Shown here piece after piece: positions 40,801 to 54,900 of a DNA stretch of 64,000 nucleotides; within the stretch, counting starts at the first letter, position 1; every line of letters starts with the position of its first letter. The stretch spans positions 19,812,389-19,876,388 of the forward strand of contig CANTUZ010000005.1 in assembly GCA_947846985.1 (NCBI GenBank), given 5' to 3'. The stretch is from Fratercula arctica (Eukaryota; Chordata; Aves; Charadriiformes; Alcidae). The position numbers were made by a program, and so were the translations under genes. The notes under the pieces were generated by a model. It was not told the origin of the DNA. It ran no database searches and worked only from the letters and a program-made list of their open reading frames with translations.

Positions 40801-43800
40801 TCAGTCTGAAGTTTCAGCGTGTCTAGTAAAAGCAGGTCTAACCTTGTTTTATGATGGGGATATTCCATGTTCATAAATGAATTGCCTGTAACCATAAAAG
40901 AGAGGTAGGAGTAGCAAACCAGCAACAGTATTTAACTCTGGTGGCTGTCCTATGTGCTAACGCCTAGGTCCTGCTCCCTCAAGATTTACTAAACTGATTC
41001 AAGCAAAACTAGCTCTCAAAATCTAGTTTAGCCTTATAAAATCAGTATGAACTTCAGCAAGTTTCAGCACATAAACTAGGCATTAATGTTTCTTATGAGT
41101 AGCATAGTGAAAAAGACATTTTATTCCTCTGTCTCTACACACATAATCCACAATGTAAATTGAGTCATCTTTGTTCACATCTGATATGAAACAGAATTTG
41201 AAGAGTGATGATTTTGTTTTGTATTCCATTTTAAATACATGCAGGTATGTGTATTGCCTTTTTTAGTATTGATATTTTAATAACCATGCTTATTGGTATT
41301 TTAATTATTTTTCAATCCTAATGTTTCTCTGTTGGTCCTTAGGTCTTATGTACAGTTCATCTTTCCTTAATCTATTATGAGTTGTGAAGATTTTTATAAT
41401 TTTGAATCTTCCAGTTCTGTCCTTTCCTGATCTCTTTTTCCTCCTTCTTCTCCCTCCATGAGTTTCTTCTCTCCTTGATTACAGACTAGCAATCCCTTCT
41501 AGATTACCACAAATGTAATGACCTTGGTTTTGTACTATGCTTTTCTCTGTATTTGTTTTTAAGAGTACACATTTTTTTTCAAAGTTACACTGTTTTCTAA
41601 TACATGCTTGGTTTACTTCATTTCTGAAGTATTTCCAGAGGTTTCCCAGGACACACACATTCTTAGAACTAGAAAATGTATTTTCTTTAAAACTAGAAAA
41701 ACACTTTGAGAAAAATCCTTAAGAGATTTAGCAAATTCTTATGAGAAGATGCTAAAAATTTACTGAACACTTTAAAATGTAGCTGGAGTTGTGAGAATCA
41801 AACTTGATTTAGTTTAAGAACAGGCAGAAGGAACAGAAGAGGTAGAGGAGTGTAACATTACAGTGACATCTATACTCTGCCATTTTTCACTTTGTTTTTT
41901 TGCAGAAGACTCAGACTAAGCACCAGCATATAGCGACTCATATAAATACCCATTTGATTTGCAGAAATAAACAGGAGTTCTAAATTCAGCAAAAATATTT
42001 AAGTATTGCAAAGGTAGAACTGGGTGACTGAAAACTGCAGGAATCTAAAGAACGCAAGATATATTAAGAAAAGATGCATGAAAGCAAGCATGTGTTAAGG
42101 CCCTTATCAAATGAATTTAATTTGCAGAATGAAGTTAGTAACTAATACATTTAGGCCAAATTATTTCTATCCATGAATGGATAAACTTAATTTCTAAATC
42201 AATGGGGTATGCGCTCATTTATTTTACAATAGACCATATCTAAAATATATACTACCACCCTTGCCCTGGATGTCTTAAGTTTCCTGGAAACTTTTTTTAA
42301 GCCTTCTTTTAAGTACAAAACTACTCCTTGAAATTACTCTTGGACCCTGTCTGTGGAGCTTCTTTTTTTCTGAATTAGAAAGTTTATGTCTCTTTGAAAT
42401 AAAAATCCCAAGCAAATGTGCTCAGGACCTACTTTTTTTTTTTTTTTTTTTCCTGTAAAAAAAGTGAAATATGTCTTTTTGTCTTCAGGATTGTATGTCA
42501 GCACATGCATTTTCTACATGAATTCTGAACTTTGTAGAATCTGAAAGTGTTATGAGTGACTGAAAATGTCCCTCTTATTAATGTAGAACTTGCTGGAGTG
42601 CCAAAAGTATTTCAGATGTACTGCTGTATCACCATTGTTGTATGTATCATGTTTCCAAAGGTGAACATTTTTCTCACTTTCCTGTAATGCAGATAAATCT
42701 GACTTTTCAGGTTTGTTTTGGAGGTACCCTGAATTCTGACATCATTTAGCAATAGAATGAATCAAGATCTTACATGTGCATATTTAGGATACTCGTATCC
42801 TGCAATACAAGTTATTTTTCAGGTAATAATTCCTTTTAATAATTATAATTCAATTAGACTTGATGCTTGGCATATGGTGTGGCTGTTTATAATGGACTTT
42901 TAAAAATGCAGTAAGCGGGAGAGAAAGATAAACTACATATAGACTGTAAAAACCCAACCAACCAAAAACCTCCTACTGATCGTTCTTTTAGTGAGAAACA
43001 TTTAAAAGTAATGTGATGTATTTTAGTTTTCTTTGGAACACAACTTAGAACTCAGTCTTCCATATCATCTCCCATTGCTGTTACTTTAACTCACATTGCA
43101 GAGCAGTCTTGGAATATACAAAATGAGTTCCTTTTGGACAAGACTGAAATGGAAGCTGAGCTGCATAAGTGCATTTAGTTAGTCTCCTCATGAACCTTTA
43201 GTCTGTGAAACCAAATTAAGACTAGTCCAAATTAACTCCTCCTGAAACACACATTGTGTGAACATCCTCAACACCAATTGTTTTACTATGCAAATTCACG
43301 CAGGTAGGAAGAGCCTATTTTTTCATTGAAGCAACTGCATGCAGGATGTTGATGTGTTGGTGACAATCTTAGTATAGAAATCCTTTTCTGGGAGTGTGTG
43401 TGGAGACAAGGCAAGAGCTTTGGTCTGAGGCTCTTTTGCTCTGAACTCATGACAACAAGGTTGCAAGGCCTCTCTCACAGCTGTGCTCTGCAACATGGTA
43501 GATAAAATACTAAATTACTTCACAGTAATTTTCTATATATAGCAAAGCAATTTAGCCCTTTGAGATTCACAGATTCCAAGTAATTTAAAGATTTTTATGT
43601 CTTATTCCCCTCCTTCCCTCTCCCTCGCCTTAAAACAGGATTCCAAAGAGAAGTAAAGTATGGCTCCAGTAACTGACCTCAAATTTACAGTCCTTCATAC
43701 CTATAAAGCAAAAACTCCAAATGCTTTTTAGTTTTGGCTTCTGCAGCAAATTTGCTTTACTATGTCTGTTTATTTTTACTAAATGTATTTACAAGTTATC

Positions 43801-44058
43801 ATCAAAGCTCTCAAACTTACACAAAGAAAAAGCAACTTTGTTGTTTAAATTGAAATCCCCCTGTAACCTTATGTAGAGAACATGTCAACCTAACTACAGA
43901 CTCTTGAAATTTCCATGGCACCTATTAAACTTCATCCGTATTTAGCTTCAACAGAAGGAAGTAAGCTGTTTTCTAAGTTGGAATCTACTTACAACCTTGG
44001 CTTCTGATGTGATACTCAAACTGGTGAGCAAACTGAGGATTAATTGTGCTTCTATTCA
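37891..44058. other. Non-coding stretch, probable intron
   Basis: No exon or RNA gene was recognised. A T19 tract lies at 42433-42451. A short (CCAA)n-like run occurs near 42955-42965. The stretch at about 38600-38820 is AT-rich with TTAATTATTCATTTC-type cores but is otherwise plain. Open frames such as 37904-38179 and 38206-38591 are unrecognisable. Confidence 0.55.
42433..42451 (+). repeat. Poly(T) tract, T19
   Basis: Nineteen consecutive T residues. On the minus strand this could be the tail of an A-ending retrocopy, but the sequence to its right is not recognisable as one, so only the homopolymer is called. Confidence 0.9.
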
Positions 44059-44698
44059 GAGAATTGTAGAATACCAGGTTGAAAGGGACCTCAAGGATCA
44101 TCTGGTCCAACCTTTCTTGGCAAAAGCACAGTCTAGACAAAATGGCCCAGCACCCTGCCCAGCTGAATCTTAAAAGTGTCCAATGATGGGGAATCCACCA
44201 CTTCCCTGGGGAGATTATTCCAATGGCTGATGGTTCTCACTGTGAAAAATTTTCCTCTTGTATCCAAGTGGAATCTCCCCTGGAGTAACTTGTACCCATT
44301 ATCCCTTGTCTTTTCCATGTGACTCCTTGTAAAAAGGGAGTCTCCATCTTCTTTATAGCCACCCTTTAAATACTGGAACATGTCAACAAGGTCTCCCCCC
44401 CAAGCATTCTTTTCTCAAGGCTGAACATACCCAGTTCCCTCAGCCTTTCTGCATATGGCAGGCTTCCGAGTCCTTTGATCATCTTTGTGGCCGTTCTGTG
44501 GACCCTCTCACGCCTGTCCACATCTTTTTTGCCTAGTGGGGACCAAAACTGAGCACAGTATGCCAGGTGTGGCCTGACAATTGCTGAGTAGAGTGGGATA
44601 ATGACTTCTTTATCTCTGCTGGTGATGCCCTTGTTGATGTAACCCAGCATCCTGTTGGCTTTCTTTGCCACAGCAGCACACTGTTCACTCATATTGAG
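44059..44698 (-). mobile_element. Older CR1 LINE, 5'-truncated, frameshifted
   Basis: This is the longest CR1 copy in the window. On the minus strand the ORF2 C-terminal part is readable from 44692 down: CAAVAKKANRMLGYINKGI, then the block beginning IVRPHLAYCAQFW, then SLPYAERLRELGMFSLEKR. It shifts frame near 44380-44400, beside a run of seven C on the plus strand, and goes on as MFQYLKGGY, ending GNFF-type then VRTISHWNNLPREVVDSP. The 3' end near 44059 (AGAATTGTAGAATACC on the plus strand) is a decayed form of the ATTCTATG tail. Protein and tail differ from the copies at 3594 and 10313, which suggests a different and older subfamily. The upper edge, at CACTCATATTGAG, is the usual 5' truncation. 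Confidence 0.93.
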
Positions 44699-47600
44699 AA
44701 AGAGGAATGTTAATCACGTGGGCAGTTACTTTATTTTTTGATAATTGTATTAAAATTGTGGATTAAATCTGCTTCAGGAAACTATTTTGATAATAATCAG
44801 TCATTTACCAATACAGACCCACCATTTTTTACAAAGGCAGACTTGTCTAACCAGGTTTTCTTGCATGATAAATCAAAACAGCAAGGTTCATTAGCCTCTG
44901 TAATGCTTTGGAATACATAAATTATGGAAGGTATTAGTATGTTTTGCATACAGTGATTGCATAGATACATTAAAATACACTTTCAGTGCAGTCAAAGTTA
45001 AGCAGTCAATTAGTCAAGTTTAACGGGTGCTGAAGTTAAATTATTCTGTGTTTGCTTGGTTAATGAAAATCATCATCTTAGCTATTTTCAGAAAAAGATG
45101 TAAAGCTCCATGCAGAAAGATTCGTTCCATACATAAGGACTATATTCTTTAGCGTATGTGGGGGTGGAGTGGAGTACTATTAATAGTAGCATCTTACAGT
45201 CTAACAGATCTCACCTCTGAGATGTGACTTTCCATTCTTGACTAATGAATGCATTGTTTCTGTTGTAGCTGTGAAAATCAAACTAAACATCAGACCACGT
45301 AGTCTTCTATCCCCCTTTGAAAATACTTTGAGAGGCAAGTCAAGTAGTAGTTGATGCTTGTTAAAATAGTCATGGAAATCCTAAGCCAGTAGACTTCAGT
45401 ACTGTGTGGAAAAAATGAAGATGTTTGTATTATATATAGTCTATAGTAGTTTGTATTATACTGTCTTACCTTTCAGTAGAATGGCAGTAACATTGGAGGT
45501 AAAACGTAATGTCCCATATGCATCTCTTTCTAGCAAAATCTGTTTTGTGTGTATAAGTTGCTTTTAACCCTAATATATTTCTGTCCTTTTGAAACACTTT
45601 TTTGATTCTTTTCATTTATTTTCCTTTCTTTAAATATGATACATGTATCTGAATCCTGTGATTAATTCTGATACACTTGTATCAGCTATTCTTCTATGTT
45701 AAAACTGGCGTGGTAAAGATGGTGATGTTGTCCTAATTTTTATCCCCAGAAGTTCATACAATAAGTCCTCCTAAGAGCTTTCTGGTGAAAATATTCAAGT
45801 ATGTTATACTGAAATATTTCATAGACTTTAAGATACGAATCTTTAAAACTCAAAATACATCTTAAGAATAAAATAAGCTTAAATTTATCTAAGATTAAAA
45901 ATCTTTTGAAAAGAAATCAAAACTGTGAACGTGTTTTTTGTTGTAGAATCAGAACATTATGCTTAATAGTAGACACACAATTTTACTTGTAAATTCCCTG
46001 AGATGCATCTGAAAATCAAATTAAACAGCAAAAACAAAGCTGTTGCTGTTTACGCAATGAAAAATAACTAATTTTGACTACTAAATAAACATTTTGCGTT
46101 TATTTCTGTATTTTTGGGTTGCCTTTAATGTTACTAAAATGTCTTAATGTTTTGAGTAATTTCTTAATTTATGATTTAGCTAAATTCTTTTGGAAACCTG
46201 TGTGGAACCAAATGCAAGTATTTGTGTTCTGCTCTGACTAGCAGAGGAGCAGAGGTAGATTTTGCATATTTGTTCAAGGAAGGAGAAATGTGATTGATTT
46301 GATACTGGCAAAATGGTAGGTGTGTGTGGATTTCTAGAGCACTTGTGAGTCTCAGTTTGACTCATAAGTTGATTTAACTTGCTAAAGAATTCATAAGGTC
46401 AAGAAGGAAGGTTTGGTGGTGAAGGTGAATATCAGAAATCAGTCGAGTTTTTTTTCTTCTGTTATGTTTGAGGTTGTAGTTAGTGAAAGTTAAAACGGTT
46501 AAAAAAGTCTAGTGATTTCTGTCAATTTTAATTATTAAAGCTGAACCTTTTCAAGAAAAGATTTAGCCACTGGATAAAAACAAACACCAATACCCTGTGT
46601 TAGCTTTAAATTTAGAGTATGCAGTAACTGAAATATAAAGGTAAGAAAACTTGGATATGTAACTTGTATTTTATTATGAACAACTTAGATCTGTTTGCTG
46701 GAATGAAACAGTATCTGTGGTTCTGTGAAGCTTGTGTATTGTCGTTCTGCACTCAAAATTATAGAACCAATACTTTACAAAATGATATTTCTATATCTGT
46801 AAAAATTGAGCACCTTTCTGAATTCTTTTTGAATTAATCATCCTTTCATTGTGTTAAAAATAAAATTTGAATCTGAGTGGTTGACCAAATTGAAATTTGT
46901 ATGATTTGCATTATCTATAAGCTACAGCAAAGTGCTCCTCAAGTTACACAATCTTGCCATATAGTATACTTCCCTAAAACTGCTCTTCTGTTAACTTGGT
47001 AACATCTTAGCTTCCACTTTCCCTCTGTGACCAGCCTTCCTTTTGGGGGACACAATGAATATTATCTGGAAGCATGTAAAGAACATTCAAGAGTTTTTAT
47101 AATTTTCTAATATTTGTCTTAAATTATATTTTTCTCTACATGTGCTATTGCTGTTGCAATATTTCTGAAGAAATATTTACACATCGTGGAATAGTTAGTT
47201 GCTGCCCTTGTAGGGAGAAGTCACTGTTCTATTATACAAAATCCCCACAATTACTGTCTGGATTTGTAGTGCTTTTCTCTCGTTTAATTTATAACATTAA
47301 CCTAGACTTCTGTCTTTCAGAGGAAGAACTTGTTTCCAAATAGGTTCTTTATTTTTATCAGTAGCCTTCCCACCTCTGTCTTAATTGCTTAATGTTTATG
47401 CATCATCCAGAAGTGTGAAATGCCATGACAATTTGATGGTTTTATGAATTCTTTCAGCACTCTACTTTTCAATATGTTCTTATTTTATTGTGGGTACCAA
47501 ATGGTAAATTGAAACAAAGGTGATAGGTTTGAAAGTGGGGATGCAGTTCAAAACTGTTCTGCCATGGGAGGAGAATCTTTAATGCTGCCAGTCAAGTTCA

Positions 47601-50479
47601 TTAAATTATGTTGTTATAGCAACTGGTTAGCCTCTTCCATACTTAAAATATCTTGTGTCAAATAATTAGTACTGCCTAATTGTATTTTATTGCAAAAGAG
47701 GCAAGCAATTAAAGAGGTTCTTGCAATGGCTGTGGGGCCAGAAAGGGTCAGAAACTACTTGTAATTGGAATATAGTTCGTGAATATGAATTAATAGGTCT
47801 AATAATCTAAATGTTTCTTCATTCCCCATTCCAAAAAAGTATCCAGCATATTTGAATTGCTGTTGCTTGCTCGGAAACATTAATGGGTAAAAATTGTCTC
47901 TTAGCCTTACTCTTCTTTTTTTTCCCCTTTTGTGTCTTCTTGTCAGCTTAAGAAACCTATAACATGCATGACATATGTAGACCTTCCCTGATGTGATATC
48001 CACGTAGACAAATGGGCCAATAAAATCTGTTTTGGCCTTTTCAATCTGTTTCTCTGTATTTTGACTGTCAGTCCTGTGTTGCTGCAGGTTCTTTTGTTTT
48101 TCCTCCCAGTTTGGTCGTCTTCATGAAAACTTTCTGAGCATTTGGTCAAAGACAGCAATCATCATAATCCACAAATGTAGAGCTTTGAGGGGAAAAAAGA
48201 TTTCTCACAATATTTGGGATTTCAAGTCAGCAAGTGCCAAAATCAATCAGAAAAACTAGTTCAACTGATGCCAGTTATGGAATCAGAACTTTTTTTTCAT
48301 GGTCTGAGGAGGTAATTTTTATTTCTGTTCAGAATTTCTGGATTTGATTCACCAACCATTTTTTTGATGCTGAGTACAGAATCCATCATCCGGCAGTAAT
48401 GGTTCTTTGCTTAAAGAGAAAACTGTGACATCCTGGAGCTGGGGATTGAAATAAAAGAGCTTCTGAAGTGGTGCAATAGCTGTATAGTAGACTACAATGT
48501 GTATAAAGCAGTACTGAGGTTTATTGCAATAGCTGCAATGGAAAATGAAAGGAATGGATTACAGCCCTCCACCGTATGTGAAAGTAAGCACAATTAAAAT
48601 AATACCCAGCAAAAGCCTTCCAATCCCAAACATAGGTCAGTAAGTCTTTCAATGACTGCAGTTGGAACTTTTTCATCTAATCCAAGCACTGTTCTCCGTG
48701 TTATTCATGTTCTTGCATTGTAGGGCTTTGCATTACACAGTTGACAGTCCCATCTGTTTCTCTTCTAGTTTCGCTATCATCCTCTTTTTATGTTTTCTTT
48801 ACTTAACAAGGTCATTCATACCTCATCTCTGTGCATACAACCGTAGCAGGAGTTTGTGATAATTAGGTATGGGGGGCACAGGGAGTTATTCCCAGGTGGC
48901 ACCTCTGCCATATGCTTTTGATATGGCTCTTTGCAATGAAAAGTAAAGCTTTAGTTCTCCCCTCAAACTTCCCTTAAGGTAGAAAAGTTGATGTATTTGT
49001 GGCAATGAACCTATGCAATATTTTGCCAGACTTAATTAAATGGAATCCATTTTTTTTATTAAAACAAGCAAATGCTTTTCTTGAGCCTTTGAAAAAAGCA
49101 ATATTCTCTGATGAATTCAGAAGAAAAAAGAAAAATTATCACTTTTTTTCCTCAACAGTTGTTTCTAAATTATGCTGCTTTTTTGCCCTTTTTTTTTCTT
49201 TTTAAAAAAGAGACATTGTTTCTTTATTTCACATTGTATCAGCCTCTCTTCCACTATGCTTTTAGTGATTGATGGCTTGCGGGGTTTTTGCTCTTTAACT
49301 TTGCTTTGGGCTTTCTGGATTCACCTTCTGTTACATGCATATCATGGAGTTTGTTAACATTTAACTTGTTTAGATTTACATTTAGTAAGTGTTTAAAGTA
49401 CATACTACTTAATCACCAGTACAGCTGTGTAATTACTCCATGTGTTGGATGACTTGTGTAGGGAATGCAAAGTGATAGTATTTTGAAAGTGTTATTGCAA
49501 TTTAATATGTTTGCATATTGAACCACTTTAGATACATAAATGCCCTACTGTTTTACCTTTGACAGTGTACTAGGATAAATTGTGAATATTTACTGTCTGA
49601 ATTTGCTCAAATAATTTCAAAAGGCAAACTTTTATCCTTCAAACACAGCAAAAGGATTTATTTTCTAACTTCCCCAGATGTTAACAAAACTGTAGAATGT
49701 ACACAGATCCCGCATATGCTGTGAGTATAATTCCCCTTTACAGTGTTCCTCTAAATCAACAATTTCTTCAGCAAACAAAATATGCTTTGTGTACAGAGTG
49801 CTGTATAGCTGGTAGAGGGCCGTAATTATGGTTAATGTGAAAAGTAATGCTGTTTTATTTAAAGATTAAAAAAAAATTAGATACATACCTATTAGAAGTA
49901 AAATAGTATTCCATTTTGAAATTTCCAGTCAATTTAAAGGGAAAAAAATGTGGTGGCCATCATTTTGTCCCTTGATTTGCACTCCAAGTATTGCCATTTG
50001 ATATAAGTAACAGTTCTTTTGGAAGTAATTTCAAATAAATATATGCATATTGTTTTTTGCTTTAAAATCTAGTCTTAACCTTAACTAATTTTAACAGCCA
50101 GCACAGATATGTTTGTTCAGCAGAAACTAAACTTGTATATTTTATCTAAAAATATACAAATATTTGTCAGAGTAACAGCAAAGATACTGAAGACGTTCTG
50201 CTGTTTTTCATGATGAAAATTGCCAGGCTTTTCTTTAAAACTGAACACTGCCACATGAATATGTATTAGTTTAACTAAATATCAAGAGATTTAAAATTTA
50301 TGTTCTCAAGTATTTACTTAACTGCCCTGATGAAGATAGTTTCTTAAAAGGGCATAAATCCATAAAATATAGTTTATTACTTAATAGCCCGTCCTCAATT
50401 CAAGTCATGCCAAAAATGGAGGAATTATATACCATCCAGATTATTCTAAGGCATGTTAAAAATGTACTAACCCTTGGAG

Positions 50480-50517
50480 ATTTGCATTATTTATGAGAGA
50501 TTAATAGTCATTTGCAT
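50480..50517 (+). promoter_or_regulatory. Paired octamer (POU-type) sites
   Basis: Two exact ATTTGCAT octamers, at 50480-50487 and 50510-50517, lie in the same orientation exactly 30 bp apart (about three helical turns), with TTATTTATGAGAGATTAATA between them. ATTTGCAT is the reverse of the classic ATGCAAAT site bound by POU-domain factors. Single octamers also occur at 5235, about 46905 and 52325, so only the pairing is notable. Confidence 0.25.
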
Positions 50518-51861
50518 GAATTTGTCATCGTTCTATCTTTTCAAAAAACAAAGGCTGAAAGTCTTGTATTAGTTCTATTGGTGTGAATCCACAATAAATC
50601 TATATAACTGTGACTAAACCATGGTCAATTGAGAGGAGAAAAATCCCTCTGCCAAGTATGAAAAATTAACTTGAAAGTCAGCAGAAATGTTCTTTGTTCT
50701 TCACTTAACTTGGTCCCAAAAGATGGAAAAGGGTATATAGTTCATAGCTTTATAGGACACTGGAGGTTTGTAGAGTTTACTGATCTGCCATAGATTTTCC
50801 TTTAGTGTACTCACCTTCTTTAGTTACGATCCTCCCAGTCAGGGATTGAATTTATGACTTCTTTCATATGAAGGTGAAACTGTCTGTTGTATTGCTCTTG
50901 ATCATTTAAATTTACTACTGTACGTCTGTAACTACTTCATGCCAAAAAAATATGCCTGAACCTGCTGATTCTTGAAGCAAGCCTGTAGGTATAAACAAGC
51001 ATTTTCGTCATGTTGAGAAGTCGTTTTAAGCGGAGAGACTATGTCTTGTCTCAGGCTCTAGTAAGCCAGATTATTGGGGAAGCTGGAGCAGAATTTAAGC
51101 TTTTGTGTTGTACTATCTATGAAAGACTAATGTTTCTACTGTTACATAATGATACATCGCCTTACAAGAATTTATTAGGACCAGTGTTTCTTCTGCCAAG
51201 GATGGACATTGAGCTGCAGTAATGTCAGCTTGGTGGTTTGACTCTGACTGAGGAAAGAATCCCCTGCTGGCTTCTCAATGATGCATATTTTCAATTCTCT
51301 TTTAGACATAGTTTTTCTCTTAGAAGCCTCGCAGCACTTTTAAGTATTTCAGAATTCGGTAAGGATAACATTTCTGTGACTAAGCTTCTTCTCTTCCACA
51401 TAGTAGATGCTTGTTACGTAACTTTTACGTTATGTATATTTAATTTTGACAGCAAGATTATTTATTTATTATCCAGCAGAAATTCATATGCTTAAATCTT
51501 TGGTGTTGAGACGATTATTATCCTGGATTATGATGGAAACTACCTTAGTATGGTAGGAGTAGCAATGCTTTCACTGGTCAAAGCAAATTCTGGCATTGCA
51601 CTGTAGCATCTTCTGGTATAACCATTCTGAAACAGAATTAGTAGTCTGAGGCTTGTTCTAAAAAGAAGGTTATTTCCCCAGTGCAGTTATCCATGACTAC
51701 ATGGAGATGTCCAGAAAGATTTCAGTTTGATATAGATCTCCACATTGTGTCCTTTTTTTCCATATGCCACAAAAGATCCAGATTACAAATCCTATCCAGC
51801 GAGAGAAAAGTAAAGAAACCCCAGGTATATATCTATACAGAGACCTAATGAGACAAGTGAT

Positions 51862-51958
51862 AAAAAAAAAAAAAAAAAAAGTAAGAAAGCTTACTTTCTT
51901 ACTTTTACATTCTTTCTTACTTTTTTACATTCTGAAAAAAATTTTCTCTTTTTTCAGA
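51862..51958 (+). repeat. A19 tract followed by two inverted repeats and a short direct repeat
   Basis: Nineteen A (51862-51880) lead directly into GTAAGAAAG-CTTA-CTTTCTTAC (51881-51902), a perfect 9-bp stem with a 4-base loop. The arm CTTTCTTAC recurs at 51912-51920, giving an 18-bp direct repeat ending in TACATTCT each time. TCTGAAAAAA (51931-51940) and TTTTTTCAGA (51949-51958) then form a second perfect 10-bp stem with an 8-base loop. All of this is seen directly. Replication slippage or template switching at the A tract is a plausible origin. Confidence 0.85.
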
Positions 51959-54900
51959 ATGGGGAAGGTGGGGAAGTTCTTAAATTTTACATCCTGCAAG
52001 AGAGTTAGGTACTTTATTGACAAATCTTTTTTTGCTGACTATTCTCTTTCATATGTTTTTTACCCTAATACTTTTATGACTAGAGTTAGTAAAAATTAGA
52101 TATTTTCTCCAGCTTTTTCCTAGTATCGTAACAAATAGTTGAAACATTACATTGATTTTAAAATAAAGTATTAAATTAGTACAGTATTTTAATAACTGAA
52201 TGCAGATGATGTGATTTGACGTGCAGTGGTATAATAAATACTGCTGTTGAAACATCTACATATATTGTTGAAACTGTCTTTTCATTGGTAATGTAACAAT
52301 ATGTTTTCAACTGTATTTAGAACAATTTGCATGCATGCAGATATTAAATATCACAAAATAGCACTTGGCTTTTGATCAGCCCTGCTAGGAATAACTGCAT
52401 TGTGCTGGTACAATCGAACACTTGAACTGCCACTTTCCTACCCAGTATAAGCAAGCTATATTGTAGGATTCAGACAATATAGAACATGTGAATCAACTCG
52501 GTTATCAACAGAGACAGCATGCAGTACTCTAAACATGTTTGTATAAATAATGGTGGTTTTATTAAGCCATGTGAACCAGTGAACCGCTGTGGTACAATGG
52601 TTTTTAATAATTGAGGAAAAGGGTTTTCTTGTTCCTTTTTGGGGTGATGGCCCTTAGAGTGTCCTGTAGGTTTTATATTACATTTAATATGGTGGATGGT
52701 ACAAATTTGGAGGAAAATATGTTTGTTTTCCCAGTGTGCTGCACTTTAGAGCTGCAAAATATGCTCTGACAATCTACTTTAAACGAGGCTTTTCGAGTTG
52801 TCCCTGATGTATAGCAGAGACAGTTGTGATGGCTAATGAAAACATTTTTAATTATGAAATAGGAAGTGTGAAAGAGGGGAGGATCTACCTCATATCAACC
52901 TTTACTTTATTAAATTATTTATATTAGACTGTTTTACACATCTGCTATTTTTTCTACTATCAATTTCAACTGAAAACTGGGAGTTTTCACCATTTTGGTT
53001 ATGAGAGAAGTTAGCATGCACTAGAGTACTTTCAGCTGTACTCAAATTCCCGAGGGCAATTTGTCAGCATACCATTGCGTACAGTCTCAGATGCGGTGTC
53101 TTCTTTATAAAACCTCTGTGAACTTAAATAAGAGGCACTATCAACATGTAAACCTGTATGCATAGAAATGCTGTAATATTTGTGCTTTCTTCTGTACTAC
53201 ACTATTCAGTGTAGTAAAGCGCTGAAAGACTTTAATGCTCGTTGTTTCCCTGAGATAAGAACAAGAAGAGGACGCTTCTGAAAAGGTTGATGTTATCTTC
53301 TGTGTCTCCAGAGTTCTGTAAAACGGGAATACTTGGCTGCCTCTCTGCAGTTGTGTCCACCAAAGTATTATTGTTTCTAAATTGCTTTGAGAACACTAAA
53401 CAAGGTGCACTTTTGAAGAGGCCAGAGTAACAGTAGGAATGTTGCTGCTGATCTGCTTATTTTCATTGGGCAGGTGCACCATGGCTTGGCTTGTGCATCA
53501 TGGCAAAAGGTAGAAGATCAGTAGGTTTGTGTGAGTTTGGTGGGGAATTGCCAAGTATTGTGGAAAAATAAGTGAGAATGACTTTATAAAACTTACTGAA
53601 AGCAACACACCCACAGAGAAACTACTCTGTTGGAAATCTGTTACTATTAAAATAGGAAAAATAGTATTACCGCCTTTTAAAACTGACAAGCAAAGGTGCT
53701 GGTAACAACAGAGAGAAGATTAATAGAGAAAGATAATGTTTGCTTATAGTTTTTTAATTTCTAGGTTGCTACTTGGTTACTGTAACAGCTTTATCTAAGA
53801 CGCCCCTCGGTAATTAAAGTGAACAGATTGGTGTCTCTCTGCAAACTGTATTTGGTTTTGTTTTACATGAAATAATCTAAAGATCTTAACTATTTTTGAA
53901 TAACATATCCTGCAGACAGAATAAATAGGGCTTCTAGAGTGTGCTCTCCACTCAAATGCATAAATCCTCAGAGTAAAAACTGTTTTAATGTTAATTAGCG
54001 TGTTCTTTTGATTCTCTAGAAGATACGCACTAGCTGCCTTTTTCTTGGATAATCTATTTGCTTTTGGAACAACTTGTGGAATTTGTATTAATAAAATGCA
54101 GATTCTTTATTGTGCAAGAAAGGGATATAGTAGTATACAACTTTACCACCTTTTAAAGTTGAAAGTTTATACTTATATATTGTAGATACGGTGTTATTGA
54201 GTATTGAATGGTGAGAGGAGATAAGTAAAAGGGTGCTTAAGTGATCCTGATGGGACCACTGTGGTGAAAGCTTTCTTCATTGTTCAGTTTAGTACCGACT
54301 TTTATTACTGCACACTATATAATATTGTACACACACGCAGAGACACATATATCATATTATGCTATTAGTGACTCTGCAGCTGCGCTTTTCATAAGTTTAT
54401 GCATGCTCACAAAACCATTCTAACGGCTAATACCTAAAGACTGTTAAATTGCAAGGCATCTCTACCTATTGCAAGCTGCAATTTTAGGGATCAAGTGAGT
54501 GAGAACTCAAAATCTCTATGTAACCTTTTTTCTTTTTCACATTTTCTTCCTTTTGTGTTTGAATTTATTACCATTGAAGGCATCCTTTATCAAAACTGTT
54601 AGTTTCATGGTTGGATTATTTACTAGCTTGTAGTATTTTCAACAACTTTGCAGCTGTTCTTTAGAAATGATCTTCTAAAAAGCAGAGAAGACCAAAAAAA
54701 TTGTCAGTTTTAAAATCTTTTCAATTTAAAATTTAAAAATGTCTCCAGATTATATTGTTTCTTGACATTTTCTCCCACCAAAAAGGAAATGGTTTAAGAA
54801 AAGCCTGAACAGCCAAAATATGAAAGTGTCATGGTAGTTGAAATCCAACATTAAATAAAAGGGGTTTTGACTTACAGTTTATATATATATACCCTCTGAA

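Noticed and set aside
47755..48117. Minus-strand open frame of about 120 codons with a lysine/arginine-rich middle (RRHKRGKKRRVR)
   Set aside because: It is not recognisable as any family and has no clear splice sites. A few open frames of this length are expected by chance in 64 kb over six frames.
48520..48574. Plus-strand codon string GMDYSPPPYVK next to a GTAAGC donor, considered as the missing upstream CHID1 exon
   Set aside because: Only GMDY matches. The preceding residues read LQWKMK instead of the conserved LLGLNFY, and the following residues also do not fit. Chance is the better explanation.
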